64,000 nt of DNA from contig CM030944.1 of the NCBI GenBank assembly GCA_018136815.1, positions 992,456-1,056,455 on the forward strand. Direction: 5' to 3'. A program made the position numbers and the translations under genes. The notes beneath the pieces are model-generated. The model did not search any database, was not told the DNA's origin, and worked only from the letters and a program-made list of their open reading frames with translations. The DNA comes from Isochrysis galbana (lineage: Eukaryota > Haptophyta > Isochrysidales > Isochrysidaceae). This document shows positions 1 through 9,674 of this stretch, piece by piece. Each line of letters opens with the position of its first letter. Position 1 is the first letter of the stretch.

Positions 1-280
1 CGTTTGCACGCAATTCTCACTCTCACTTCAGCCACCACCCCTCACTCCCCCCCTTCTGGGATGGGGTGGACTTCTCTTCTCTGATACATGGTTGCAGGCC
101 CTTCTTGTGTCGCATTCGCGATGTCTCAGAGGCAAAAAGAAATAACAGTAAAAAGAGAAACAGTAAAACAGTAAAAAGAACAGAGGAAGAAAGAAGAAGA
201 AAAGTGAAAAAGAAGAGAAAAAAACCCAGAGTATATAGGGCGGTTCTCAGCCCTTCCCATCGGCCCTATGGCTACGTAAA

Positions 281-362
281 CTCTCGCGTGGCATAGTGGT
301 TCAACCCACCGCCTCCACCAACCTTTTGCTCTGGGTCGCGAGTTCGAGTCCGGACGGAGCGC
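281..362 (+). other. tRNA-like / SINE-head sequence
   Basis: The stretch carries an A-box-like segment (GTGGCATAGTGGTTCAA, about 288-304) and, about 40 bases on, a B-box-like segment (AGTTCGAGTCC, 341-351). This is the layout of an internal RNA polymerase III promoter. I could not fold a proper T stem or acceptor stem: the bases flanking the B-box loop do not pair. A functional tRNA is therefore unlikely. A tRNA-derived SINE head or a decayed tRNA fits better. A polypyrimidine tandem repeat follows directly, as can happen in SINE tails. Confidence 0.3.
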
Positions 363-394
363 TCTGCAGTTCGAGCCCCGCTCCTTCTCCTCTC

Positions 395-560
395 CGCTCT
401 TCTTCTACAGTTAAAATTCCACGCTCTTCTTCTACCGTTAAAAAAAATTCCACGCTCTTCTTCTACGGTGAAAATCCTGCCTCTTCCTACCGTTAAAATA
501 TCCTGCCTTCCTACCGTTAAAATTCTGCACTCCGTCTACCGTTAAAATCCTGCCTCCGTC
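395..560. repeat. Degenerate tandem repeat, unit about 20-30 bp
   Basis: Seven imperfect copies of a unit reading roughly CTTCTACCGTTAAAATTCC (variants CTACAGTTAAAATT, CTACGGTGAAAATC, CTACCGTTAAAATA) follow one another. The unit shortens toward the right. No coding function is apparent. The array lies just downstream of the tRNA-like segment and may be part of the same element. Confidence 0.7.
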
Positions 561-717
561 GCCTTGCCAAGACATTTCCATTGCCTTCCTGCCGGCTTCC
601 TTGCCAGTTCCTTCCGCCCCGGTTTCCCGCTTGTCTCTAAATCGGTTTCACCGCATTAAGACCAAGCTTAGTGGGGAAAACTCCTCGTCCAGTTCCGTTA
701 CCCGAAAAATCTCGTTC

Positions 718-815
718 AATCTCGTCGGGCCCTCGGGCCATCTCGTTCATCTCGTCGGGCCATCAAGGCCATCTCGTTCATCTCGTCGTCGGGCCATCAG
801 GCCATCTCGTTTCAT
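718..815. repeat. Tandem repeat with CATCTCGTTCATCTCGTCGGGC core
   Basis: Four imperfect copies of a roughly 25-30 bp unit built from ATCTCGTT and CTCGTCGGGCC follow in succession. The array sits upstream of the copia integrase fragment and could belong to the leader of that element, but I see no LTR boundary. Confidence 0.55.
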
Positions 816-1022
816 CCCGTTACAATCCAAGCTGCGGCTTTGATTTCCACATCTTGACCAGCTGTCATTCTATGGAGCCCTCCATTCTGTCCCATCTGGA
901 CCTCTACACTCATCACGTGCCGCTCGTCGGGCCGCCACTCGCCGCCGCCGCCACTCACGTGCTATCTACTCCTCCATCTCCTATGTTGGAAATTTTATGG
1001 AGTCCCTCCATCACCTCCTTGG

Positions 1023-1736
1023 TTGCTGCCACTTGGCTTTCTCGCTCCTGCGACACCTACCCACTTCTGCTGTTTGTGCGCTACTGTGGTGCATGGAGAC
1101 CTTGCCTCACACGCTCTGCTCTATCGACGCCTCGGTTTTCCTTACGCTGATCAATGGTCGCTTGTGCCCACCGCCACCGTTGGCCACAACCTGTCTCGCC
1201 ACCGCCCCCCGACTGGCCTCCCCATGCCGGAAGCAGTTGTCCGTGGTCGCATGCGCGCCGCCCCCTTCTCCCGCCTCCCAACTTCCCTTGACGCCCAACC
1301 GCCTCCCGGAGCCATGGTCTACATGGACTTTGCCGGCCCGCTTTTGGAGAGCATCCTCTTCAAGTACACATGCTACTGCGGTACTGTGGATGCTGGTAGC
1401 GGCTTCACCCGGGTATGGCCCGCGCGAGCCATGACCGCCGAGGTCGCAGCCTCAGCTCTAGGCCAATTCATTGCAGACGTCGCCGCTCATCTTCGCTCCC
1501 TTGACGGCACATACAAGCCCTCCATTGTGCGATCCGACAAGGGAAGCGCTTTCCTCTCCTATCACTTCCGAGACTTCCTTGCTCACCGTCGTATCCGTGC
1601 AAGCTACTCATCGGAATACACGCCGCAACAAAACTCACATGTGGAACGTATGTGGGGCGTCACCTTTGGTACAGCCCGCGTCCTTCTTGCTGCTGCTGGT
1701 CTGCCTCCGTCCTTTCATCCCTTTGCCATCGTTTAA
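1023..1736 (+). pseudogene. Ty1/copia retrotransposon fragment (GAG-pre-integrase and integrase core)
   Basis: The open frame encodes about 237 residues ending in a retroviral-type integrase core. All three catalytic residues are visible. The first Asp is in VYMDFAGPL (near residue 100), the second in VRSDKGSAF (near 170), and the Glu in PQQNSHVERMW (near 207). Upstream, a segment ending MPEAVVRGRMRAAPFSR resembles the GAG-pre-integrase region that precedes the core in copia polyproteins. The reverse transcriptase and RNase H that should follow are absent: the frame stops at 1734-1736, where an unrelated dispersed repeat begins. No gag, protease, LTR or primer-binding site was found. The element is a truncated relic and is not expected to be mobile. 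In copia elements this enzyme inserts the cDNA copy into host DNA. Confidence 0.8.
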
Positions 1737-1749
1737 GGTAATAAACCGG

Positions 1750-1870
1750 CATGACTTCGACTTCTCGTTCAGCAGTTGCCCTGCGAGACTCTCTCTCTCT
1801 CTCTCTCTCGGCCGACGGCAGGAAGATTCGTCCAAAACATTCTCCGGTCCCAAGATATCTCGTGGGAGGG
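1750..1870 (+). repeat. Dispersed repeat family A, copy 1 (truncates the copia fragment)
   Basis: This segment reads ACTTCGACTTC, then a (CT)n tract, then CGGCCGA, then TCGTCCAAAACATTCTCC and GGTCC. It closely matches 16372-16500 in the same orientation. The outer parts, including CGTCCAAAACATTCTCCGGTCC, are nearly identical, so the similarity is not just the microsatellite. It begins just after the copia frame ends, which suggests insertion or recombination there. Confidence 0.7.
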
Positions 1871-2985
1871 TGTGGTGGCCGGTGAGTGAGGGTGGGGCGG
1901 TGGCGAGTGCCATGGGGTGGGTGAGTTCCGCCATGGGTTGGCAATGTGAAACTGGTGGGTCAGGGGTGGAAGTGCGGAGTGGGGCGATGGCGGCTGGTGA
2001 GATGGCGGAGCCGCGGGCGAGGCAAGGACAGGAGGTGAGGCAGTGGCTGGGGCGGGCAGTGAGGCGGGCACGCCTCCGCTACCATGTGACTGGCGGAGTG
2101 GAGTGGCTGTGGCTGTGGATGTGGATTGGGACTCTAAAGATTCTTGAGACAAGGAATGGGGCTCTCCAGGGGCGACCGTGCTCACGGAGGGCTGAGCACG
2201 GGGAGCACTGGGGCTGGAGGGAGGCATGGCACCGGCAGGGACACCGCTCACACGAGCCTGGGGCGACGGTGGTCGAGAGAGCTCGCCCAGAGCCCCAGGG
2301 AGTGCGGCCATGGGCGCGACTCTCGGAACTCTGGGACAAGAGAAAGCGCGGGAAACACACGGGGCGCGCGCAAGGAAAGAAAGGGGGCGCACACATGAGA
2401 AAACAAGGGAGGGGGATCGAGAGCGATCACCCCTATCCTAACACACGGGGGAGAGAGAGGGAGATCGGGATCGGAGGATCCCGATCGGACGGAGAGGATG
2501 CAACCTGAAGGGAGAAACCAAAACACGCGAAGGCGGGAAAGTAAAGAGAGAGGGCCTCTCTTTGGGAAGCCTTAAGGGCGGCTCTCCCCCCGACCGCAAC
2601 ACTACATTTTGTGGTGGCTGCCGTCGCGAACCGGTTTCGTGTGCCCAGCCTTCTGTGGGTGATGTGCTTAAAGTGGGGGTGTTTGTCCGTGTGTTTTAGC
2701 AGGGGGTGAGTATAAAGTTGTGCCACGTGTTTCCATTCGGCGTGGAGACATGAACACCCTTTGGATCCAAAGCGAGCACGAAATAGGCGGCTTAATGCTT
2801 AATGCGGCGGCCTCTTTCGTGCACGCACTTCCCCACCCACTTCTCCCTGCTTACAGGAGCTTTGCTCGGGTGTTGCGCCAGGTCATGGCCCGATCGGCCG
2901 GCGCGGCGAGGGTGGCGGCAGGAGAGGAGGGGAGCGACGCGCTGCCTGACCCTATCTTTTAAACGATAGTTAGCTCGCTTCCTCG
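1871..2985. other. Gene-poor G-rich stretch
   Basis: The region is purine-rich (GTGGGTGAGG-like runs and GAGAGAGAGG near 2450). Several long frames are open on both strands, but they are Gly/Arg/Pro-rich translations of simple sequence with no recognisable domain. A TATA-like GAGTATAAAG lies at about 2708-2717. The short frame at 2720-2962 (80 codons) resembles nothing I know. I see no supported gene. Confidence 0.5.
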
Positions 2986-3249
2986 TTACTCGTTAGGAGT
3001 TTTTCGTCTCAAGAACACCACTTGCCACCCGTGAGGGATGTCCCCGGGGAAGAACAAAGAGATGCCTAATAGTCTACTCAATTTTTCATACGCGAACGCA
3101 ACCCGATCATTAGGAGTCGCCCGGACCTGGTTGGATGGTGCAGGGGCGTGGAGGATCCGCGATGGGTCTAACGTTGTGATTCGACCGGATGATGCAATAT
3201 AGCACGCGTCCACCGAAGGGATGCCAGTGCTGATGGCCTCCGGCCACAT
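2986..3249 (-). CDS. Short open frame of unknown function, doubtful
   Basis: An 87-codon minus-strand frame encodes a mixed-composition peptide (for example AFAYEKLSRLLG and DIPHGWQVVF) that does not look like simple-sequence translation. I do not recognise it. It has no signal peptide or transmembrane segment and no visible splice partner. It could be an exon of a decayed element, because the DNA to its right (3300-3660) also shows no gene. A direct duplication of ACATGACTTCCTGCACA occurs at about 3280-3316. Treat it as hypothetical at best. Confidence 0.15.
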   Translation of the reverse strand: MWPEAISTGIPSVDACYIASSGRITTLDPSRILHAPAPSNQVRATPNDRVAFAYEKLSRLLGISLFFPGDIPHGWQVVFLRRKTPNE

Positions 3250-3664
3250 GCTGGCACAATTGGTTGACTACTGCGTCAACATGACTTCCTGCACAACATG
3301 ACTTCCTGCACAACATGCGAAGACGGTGGCTTCTCTGGTCATCCGCATGGCTCCAAGCTTTTGCGCAGCAAAATCACTGCGCCGCCCATCCCAAGCTCAT
3401 CACCGGTGCGGACAAACAGAAACCAGCGAGAACAGTAGCAGCATTGGTCGTCTAGGAAAGATTGGAATCACGCAGTTGCTGTTGGGAAATGGCAGGTAGG
3501 ATGTTGCTTGGCCTCAAGCTATCGGGACACCAGAATGTCCATCAGATCACTAGAAGGTCTCCAACGGAGGGGATCAGCCCGGCACTGTATCCACAGGCAT
3601 AACCCCAATATCACCACGTTGCAAACTCACGTCTAGGGTACTGCGGCCTCGAGGCAGTGTGCAT

Positions 3665-5098
3665 TCAATTGGTGATAATATCGAGAAGTTCAACTTGGAA
3701 AACAAGTGTCGCCTTGGGTGGGATCGCCGGGGGCGAGCCACGGTCGCCGTAGGCAATGTCTGCGCAAAATGATGAAAGGGCCTGTTAGATGTGCAAATGC
3801 CACGATGAGGCTGAAAATAATACGAGACAATACTGCTTAGGCGGTACCTGACGGGATCGTTAGCTTGGCCTTTCCACCGACTTTCATCAGCTGCAGACCC
3901 TCAGTCCAGCCAGCGATTACTCCAGAAAGCGGGAAGGAGATTGGCTCTCCACGGGCGTAAGACGAGTCGAAGACGCTGCCGTCGATCAGCTTGCCCTCGT
4001 AATGGACCTGAGCAGGGGGATGAACGCATCAGTTGTCGACAATCAAGCAGGTCGTTACTCGAAGAAGCACCGCCAGTCGTTGAAGCTGAAGATTGATCGG
4101 AAATGCGCACGCGGTCCATGCGACGATGCGTTCGTGCGTCTTAAGACATCGCTCAGGAGCCGTGCCCGTTCGTCTCTTCTTCAATGTATTCGCGCACCTG
4201 AACCGTCTCTGCGGCAGTGGGGGAAGAGCCCGTGCCCTCGGTGATGGTCTTCACGACGAGGCCTGAGTCGGTCTGAACGGCACCCTCCTCCTTGGCAGCC
4301 TCTTGGAGGAACTTGCGGCCCTCCTCAGCCTGCACTTCGGCGGCGGCCACAGCCTTGGCCTGCAAAAGCTCCATCGCTTTGGGCACATACTCCGCGAGCG
4401 GGACCTGTGAAGTGTTGGGGGACGCATGAAAACTAAGCCCGCAAATGCCACAAGCCGACTATGCGCCCTGCCAATTGGGTAGATGGCGGAACCTTACCTC
4501 CGGCTCCGAGCCAACGAGGGACGCCTTGATACCGGCCAGCATATCATCAAGCTCCGTAGGCTCACAAGTCTTGAAGTCAGCGAGCTGCTTGCCAATGTTG
4601 TACCTGCTCGGGGTGGGGCGTCTGGCATCACAAGAGTGCGTAGGCAAGAGGACGAGAAAGGAAAGGATGGCTGGCGTATGCGAGGGGGTGAGTTACGAGC
4701 AAAGTGAGGAAGAACAAGAGAGCTGGAGGGCCATTGAGAGAGAGAGGAGGAGAAAGATAGAGGCCGCTGGAGTGAGCAAGCATGGGGGGAAGCGAGAGTG
4801 CAAGAAGAGGGATGGGAGGGCGAGGGCGAGAGGCGCGAGCAGCGGGGCGAGAGGGGCGGGGGGGAGGGGAGGGGAGCAGGGAAAGGGAAGGGGAGGAAAG
4901 AGAGGAAACAGAGAGAATAAGGGACAGTGCCGCTCTTGACGGGGCAGGAGGCGAGACGGACCCGATGGCGTAGTATGCCTTGGCGTCCTCGGTGGTGAGT
5001 GCGGCGCGCACACCCGACGCGCGGCGCACCGCCGGGCGCATCGCCTGCATCGACGGGGCGAGAGCGCCGAGCGCGAGCACGCGGGTGGTGAGCAGCAT
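3665..5098 (-). CDS. FKBP-type peptidyl-prolyl cis-trans isomerase, Mip-like, 5 exons
   Basis: The reconstructed protein is 234 aa and would catalyse prolyl cis-trans isomerisation during protein folding. Exons on the minus strand are 5098-4962, 4603-4498, 4404-4198, 4007-3848 and 3759-3665. All introns are GT..AG, the phases match, and the frame closes on TGA. The N-terminal extension ([18 protein letters not shown], then Arg/Ala-rich) looks like an organelle-targeting peptide. A Mip/FkpA-like helical dimerisation segment follows ([11 protein letters not shown] across the exon 1/2 junction). The FKBP core comes next, with [31 protein letters not shown] and [13 protein letters not shown], which carry the usual active-site aromatic and Asp positions. 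Bacterial-type Mip FKBPs are commonly found in plastids of algae, so a plastid location is my inference. Each splice join restores the family consensus, so the exon model is strong. Confidence 0.92.
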
Positions 5099-5560
5099 GG
5101 CGGAGAGGGAGAGAGAGAGAGAGAGGGAGGGAGGGAGAGCGGAGGGGGAGTGGAGGCCTCCTTGAAGAGAGAAGAAACGCGAGGTGAGGAAAGAAGAAGA
5201 AGCTCAAGGAAAGCAGGGAGAGGGGAGCGTCGTTATCGATGCGTGCCTTCCACTCCTTCTGCTTGTTTACGAGAAGAGGGGCGCATTCCCGTTAGAGAAA
5301 TGGGAGAGATTCGGCGCGGGAGGGGGCGCTCGGCCCCCCCCCCCCCCCCTCTCTCTCTCTCGCCCCCTCCTCTCCTCGTCGTCGCCGAGGAAGAGAGAGA
5401 GAGAGAGTTGTAGGGGGAGGGGCGCGGCGCCCCCAGCGATGGGGTAGTTTATATAAAGTAATCTGGCCGGGGACGAAGAGAGAGGCAAAGAAGAAAACGA
5501 AGGAATCGGAAGTCGAACTTCCTTCTCATAGGAGAACGGAAGCCGAGAGAGGGGGAGGAG
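5099..5560. promoter_or_regulatory. Upstream region of the FKBP gene, GA microsatellite and TATA-like site
   Basis: A (GA)n-rich stretch begins immediately upstream of the FKBP start (5103-5150), and a run of 15 C lies at about 5335-5350. Read on the minus strand, CTTTATATAA at about 5450-5459 is a TATA-like site some 350 bases upstream of the start codon. Whether it drives this gene is inference; there is no transcript evidence. Confidence 0.3.
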
Positions 5561-5774
5561 GAGAGCCTTGATTGCCCCCGACCTTGCCCCGTCCCCCCCC
5601 CCACCGGTATTGTGCACTCTCTCACTTGACGCCTCCGGTGGCGGACGTTGGCGTGTGTGCTTTGGCTTTGGGCCGCCGCCGCGGCGGCCGACGTCGACGA
5701 GGCTTGGGGGCGCGTCGCGCGCGATTGGCGACGCTGGCTCGGCGGCTCCTAGATGTTTAATGAGAAAACACCTG

Positions 5775-5840
5775 AGTACCACTAACTACTCCCACCAGCC
5801 TGGTACTATCCTCATCGCTCATCGCTCATCGCACTCGCCC
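5775..5840 (+). repeat. Dispersed repeat family B, copy 1
   Basis: The segment reads GTACCACTAACTACTCCCACCAGCC, then TGGTACTATC, then CGCACTCGCCC. The same order and spacing recur at 21535-21595 (GTACCACTACTCCCACTAGCC, CGGTACTATC, GCGCACTTGCCC). The two copies are on the same strand and about 85% alike by eye. The short stretch CCCTTAACCCTTAACCCTAG follows at 5849-5868. Confidence 0.6.
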
Positions 5841-5867
5841 GTACCCGTACCCTTAACCCTTAACCCT

Positions 5868-6000
5868 AGAAAAAAACCTTTTAATATTCTGGCCTCGCAC
5901 GCGGCACTGGGTTTCACTCTAGTAGCCACGCCCTCTCCCCTTCCTCCCCCTCACTTCCCGCCTTGCGGCAACTCCCCTCGTGCTCTACTTAGGGGCTAGG
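5868..6000 (+). repeat. Dispersed repeat family C, copy 1
   Basis: The segment runs from AAAAAAACCTTTTAATATTCTGG through AGCCACGCCC to CCGCCTTGCGGCAACTCCCC, CGTGCTCTACTTAGGGG. It matches 54462-54600 on the plus strand and, in reverse complement, 62700-62832. A length near 130 bp, a poly-A-like left end and no coding capacity suggest a SINE or MITE. See the finding on family C. Confidence 0.75.
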
Positions 6001-6170
6001 GGCTCAGGTTATGTGGGGGGTTGGCCCCGGCCAGAGTTTCGAGAAACTCGATTCGAAGTTTGGGGGCCACATAGAAACCAACATTTTTGAACGAAATGAA
6101 TCGAAATTTGGGGCCGCGGCGCGCGCCGCGGCGCGCGTGGGGTGCTGAGTGCTGAGTGGGAGTGGGGCGC

Positions 6171-6412
6171 GATGGCGCCCGCAGGCCGGTCGGCCGCCAA
6201 GAAGCGGACACGGCAGGTGGTGGAAGATGAGGACGAGGGGGGCGATGGCAGCTCCGGCCAGCTCCTACTCCCAGCCTCCCCGCGCCCTCAGGATGTACTG
6301 GAGCTGGATGCGTCATCATCTGAGAACAAGAACTCCAACGACGAAGGAAGCGACGCCGAGGACTACGAGGGGACCAATGGGAAATGGGAAGGAGGAGGAG
6401 GAGGAGGAGGAG

Positions 6413-6420
<8 letters not shown>
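6171..6420 (+). CDS. Possible first exon of an unknown acidic protein
   Basis: From an ATG at 6171 the frame reads MAPAGRSAAKKRTRQVVEDEDEG and continues Ser/Glu/Asp-rich (VLELDASSSENKNSNDEGSD, EDYEG). It then runs into GGA and GTGAGG microsatellites (6385-6450) that supply many potential 5' splice sites. A Lys/Arg-rich start followed by acidic low complexity is common in nuclear proteins and also in transposon-encoded N termini. The DNA just upstream (6030-6115, with CGAAATTTGGGG) resembles the region before the hAT fragment near 60950-61100. I do not recognise the protein. Confidence 0.3.
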
Positions 6421-6443
<23 letters not shown>

Positions 6444-6947
6444 AGGAAGCGGACTTGCTGCAGCACGATTCACGGACGCGAGAAGACCGCGCACGGCGCA
6501 GTGTCCCACCACCGGCGTCGCCAGCGCGGCAGGCAACATTTTTGCCGGGGCAAGCGGCTTTGCAAGCAACGGTAGGCGAGTAGGCTCAGGTCAATACTTC
6601 TAGCAAAACGCGCCCAAACTTCTTCGCCAAACTTGCGGGAATCTTGTAGCGGACGACCCAAACTTCTCGTGAAACTTCCTACAACTTGTCGTTTTTTTCG
6701 TGCCGCAGGTACTGTCCGCAACGCGTCTCCTCGTACGAAGCCTAAAAAAACTCAACCGTTACTTTCCGCGTAAAACAACCGCCGCTTGCTCTCTGCTCTC
6801 GCGCACATTGTTACATCTACGATTTACAACATTCACACGCATAACCTTAGGCGCACAGGCACACACTCACACACTCACTCAATATGCAACTTTCTACTTT
6901 TCCCGGTGGTGGTGGTTGTAACGCAACATCAACGCACCTCAGCCACC

Positions 6948-7178
6948 CAAATGTACACTGGACTGGCCCGCAAGGAGCGCCGGAAGAAGGTGCTTCACGG
7001 CGATTACCTTCCGCCCCTTCACGATGACATCATTGAGAAGACGAAGTTCACGTTGATATCGAGTTTCCCTGAGCTCTCTGTGACAAAGGCGGACAGCTCT
7101 TGTTTGGACCCGTGTGCGCAGGCCAAGTTGCAGAGGCTTGAGGAGGCGCGTGCGGAAATGATGGAGGAGGATGTGTGA
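6948..7178 (+). CDS. Unknown conserved-looking reading frame
   Basis: From ATG 6948 the frame encodes 76 residues, starting MYTGLARKERRKKVLHGDYL and ending EARAEMMEEDV before TGA. The composition is balanced, with no low complexity and a charged helical C terminus, which suggests real coding DNA. A splice acceptor lies upstream (TTTTTTCGTGCCGCAG, about 6694-6709), so it may be the terminal exon of the gene starting near 6171. No domain is recognised and the function is unknown. Confidence 0.3.
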   Translation, partial: QMYTGLARKERRKKVLHGDYLPPLHDDIIEKTKFTLISSFPELSVTKADSSCLDPCAQAKLQRLEEARAEMMEEDV

Positions 7179-7680
7179 AGGCAGGTGGGTCGCGTTGTGG
7201 ACGGGGAGGTGGAGAGGGGCGCACTCAGTTTGCTTTCGTGTCTGGCTGTCCTGCCAAAGCGGCAAGCCATCGCGCGCTGTGGTGCAGAGTGCCAGAGTGC
7301 CAGTCCGAAGGGGTCCATCAAGATTCGGTGCAAGTACTTTATATGAAACTCTATTTCCCATAATTTACAACAGGTAGACGTGCTCGTTCACTTCTTGAAA
7401 ATAAAGTGTTCAAATTATTTACGTAAACGGGCGAACTATTAAAGTGATCGAGGAGGAAGTCGCTCGCAAACTCGCAGAGACGGCTCGCGGAGACAGTTGC
7501 CTTTCTTTTGCCACGCTCCGATGCTCGAGGAGCCCCCACCCCCCATGACCCACAAGGCCATGCCGCTGCTGCCGGAGGAGCAGCGGCCGTGACCTAACGC
7601 CAATGCAGTGGGGCAGCAGTGGCGTGCCTTCCACTGCCCGAGGAGGCTGCAGCCGCGCTGCCGCGCTGTCGCCGCCCGCA

Positions 7681-7983
7681 GGTGCCGGGGTACTTTCGCC
7701 CCGACGTCACTGGCTGGGAGGAGACGTGGGCCGCGTTCGAGAACAACGGCCACGTGCTGCGCGCGCCAAAGGATCGCTCGCCCCAGACACATAATGTCTT
7801 TGAGGTGGAGAGTGATCCTGTCGGCGTGACACAGCGCGATCCGTCCTCGTTCGATGACGGGCGCGGCGGGCATTACAGTCGTGTCATCGTCGAGTACGCC
7901 GCAGCGGAGAAGGTTGACCGCGCGCACCCACGATGCCCGAAGCACTCGTACATGAAGCTGGGCGAACTTGGTGTGAGACGTTA
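7681..7983 (+). CDS. Unknown reading frame, possible exon
   Basis: The frame opens after an acceptor-like GCCCGCAG and begins VPGYFRPDVTGWEETW. It continues with VFEVESDPVGVTQRDPSSF and SRVIVEYAAAEKV and ends at TAG 7981-7983. It looks like genuine protein with mixed composition, aromatic residues and no repeats, but I do not recognise it. A short relic of a transposon-encoded protein is possible, since the flanking DNA is rich in repeats. Confidence 0.25.
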
Positions 7984-8461
7984 GTAAACGGGCGGAGTGG
8001 GAGGCTGGAGGCTGGAGGCTGGCGACAGGAGGAAGTGCGAACTGCGGAGGGAGCGGCGCAATTTCGCCGGGGGGAGCCCTCTCGAAGTAAGGTCCCCCGG
8101 GCGCCGTCGCTTATTCTGCGGAGGATCGCTCGGGCAGGTTTCACAGTCACAGGTTTGCCTGCCCCAAGGGCCAAGGGCCACTCACTCCCAACGGACGACT
8201 GCCAGAACGCGTCTCCCCCCCCTCCCCCCCCCCGTTGCTTTTCCCTAGTGAGACGTTAAAACGTAGGTTGACGCCTCACTAGTCACTGCTAGTCACTAGG
8301 TTTTCACTCAATGAACTTGTGCAGGGGCTGGGGAGTTCTAACGGGAGCCGGGGGCCTGCGACCTGCGAGGTTGCGAGGGGGTAGATATAATCAGGTACTT
8401 AGTTTTATGCCTTGGATTCTAGTGCGGTCATGTGCATAGTGGCTTGACGTGTTTGTTGGTT

Positions 8462-8600
8462 CAAGGCTAGTGCTAGTTGGAGCAGCAGCACTAACGCTCA
8501 TTGCTCATTGTCATTGTCATTGTCATTGTTATTACTAGTACTAGCTCATTGTCATTGTCATTGTTATTACTAGTAGTACTATGTACTATTATTTCTCTCT
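8462..8600 (+). repeat. Dispersed repeat family D, copy 1, with TCATTG microsatellite
   Basis: AAGGCTAGTG, then GCAGCAGCACTAACGCTCATTG, then several ATTGTC units and GTTATTACTAGTAGTACTA. The same modules in the same order occur at 13599-13700. The central ATTGTC run is expanded here (about ten units) and nearly absent in the other copy. Confidence 0.65.
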
Positions 8601-8879
8601 TGCCGCCCCCTCCCACTTCCATGTCCCATCCCCCCTGCCGCTCCCTCCCGCCCGCCCGCGCTGCTGCTCGCGCTCGTGCACGCGCTCACGTACGCGCTCA
8701 CGCTCCCCTACCCCCTAAAGTACACAAGTACACACCTTCTCTCTTCCCTCCCGGTGAGATGGTGAGATGCCATCAACCATCCGAGTGCCCGTGTGCTCCC
8801 AACTCCCCCCCCCCTCGGTATCTCTCCCGCCGGGGGATTGGCCCCGGCCATCATCGCTACTCGTCCGCACACACTGACT

Positions 8880-8943
8880 GAGTAGAGTAGAGTAGAGTAG
8901 AGTAGAGTAGAGTAGAGTAGAGTAGAGAGTAGAGCAGAGTAAA
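8880..8943. repeat. AGTAG microsatellite
   Basis: About twelve copies of the pentamer AGTAG (equivalently GAGTA), the last ones imperfect (GAGAGTAGAGCAGAGTAAAG). Confidence 0.9.
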
Positions 8944-9319
8944 GTAGCCCCACCGCCTGGGAGGCACTTCTTTTTTTCACTCTACTCGAGGGGTGAGAGA
9001 GAGAGAGAGAGGGGGGGGGGAGGCGCAGCGCGGCAGGCCTTTCGGTGGGCGACTGCTTCCCCCCCCCCCTCTCCCTGCTCTCTCCTCCTCCCCCCGTCTT
9101 CCTCCTCCTCCCCCTCCCCCTCATCTCTCGCTCCTTTTGCAACTTTCGCGCCGCCCTCTAACTCGTGCGGCTGAACCACCTCACCAGCGCGCCGCCCGAC
9201 CGCCCTACTTTTCCCCCTTCCTCCCCCCTAACTCGCTGTGTGGCAACCGCTGAGCGCCGACTCCTTCCCGCCCCTTCCCCCCCCCCCCCCCTCCCTCGCA
9301 GCTCTCTTCGAGATTAGTC
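8944..9319. promoter_or_regulatory. Low-complexity 5' flank of the small single-TM gene
   Basis: (GA)n and (G)n at 8995-9025, then C-rich and CCTCCT-rich tracts to about 9300. No TATA box is apparent. The pyrimidine-rich sense strand just before the start codon at 9320 is typical of leaders and promoters in this window. Confidence 0.3.
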
Positions 9320-9674
9320 ATGCCTGCATTCCTTGCTGGAATCTCGCCTGCCAACACGTGAGTCGGCGGAAAATACCCCTCCCCAATGCTGCTCCTCTTA
9401 CGTCGTGGCGCTGACTGCTGCTTCTCCTCCCCTGCCTTTCTCTCTGTAATCTCCATCCTACGCTTGCTACCTTCCCTTTGCTTTCAGGATGAAGGAGCAG
9501 CAGGCAGCCTTCCAGGCCTTGAAGAAGGCGACAGGCAACACACACACTGCGCGTGGCGGCGCCCTTAACCTTGGCGTCTTCCTCTTCATTTCTGTGGGAT
9601 GCACAGCTGTCACCCTCCGCGGCTTGAAGAACATGGCTTACGGTACCAACAAGTATGAATACAATGAGGATTAG
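9320..9674 (+). CDS. Small single-pass membrane protein, possibly a respiratory-chain subunit, 2 exons
   Basis: Exon 1 is 9320-9357 and exon 2 is 9488-9674. The intron has GTGAGT at the donor and TTTCAG at the acceptor, and together the exons give 74 aa. After a short N terminus (MPAFLAGISPANT) there is a Lys/Gln-rich helix (MKEQQAAFQALKKATG), one transmembrane segment (LNLGVFLFISVGCTAVTLRG) and a charged tail (TNKYEYNED). Size, topology and the GLKNMxxGxxKYE-like tail recall small inner-membrane subunits such as cytochrome c oxidase subunit VIIa. That assignment rests on overall resemblance only. It is not an obvious signal-anchor receptor or transporter. The splice model is convincing because it joins a start codon to a frame that otherwise lacks good context. 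Confidence 0.6.

Noticed and set aside
281..362. Functional tRNA gene
   Set aside because: A- and B-box-like motifs are present, but the T stem and acceptor stem do not pair. Listed only as a tRNA-like sequence.
5840..5870. Telomere-like CCCTTAACCCTTAACCCTAG
   Set aside because: Only two to three imperfect units occur, internal to the window and next to dispersed repeats, so it is not a chromosome end.
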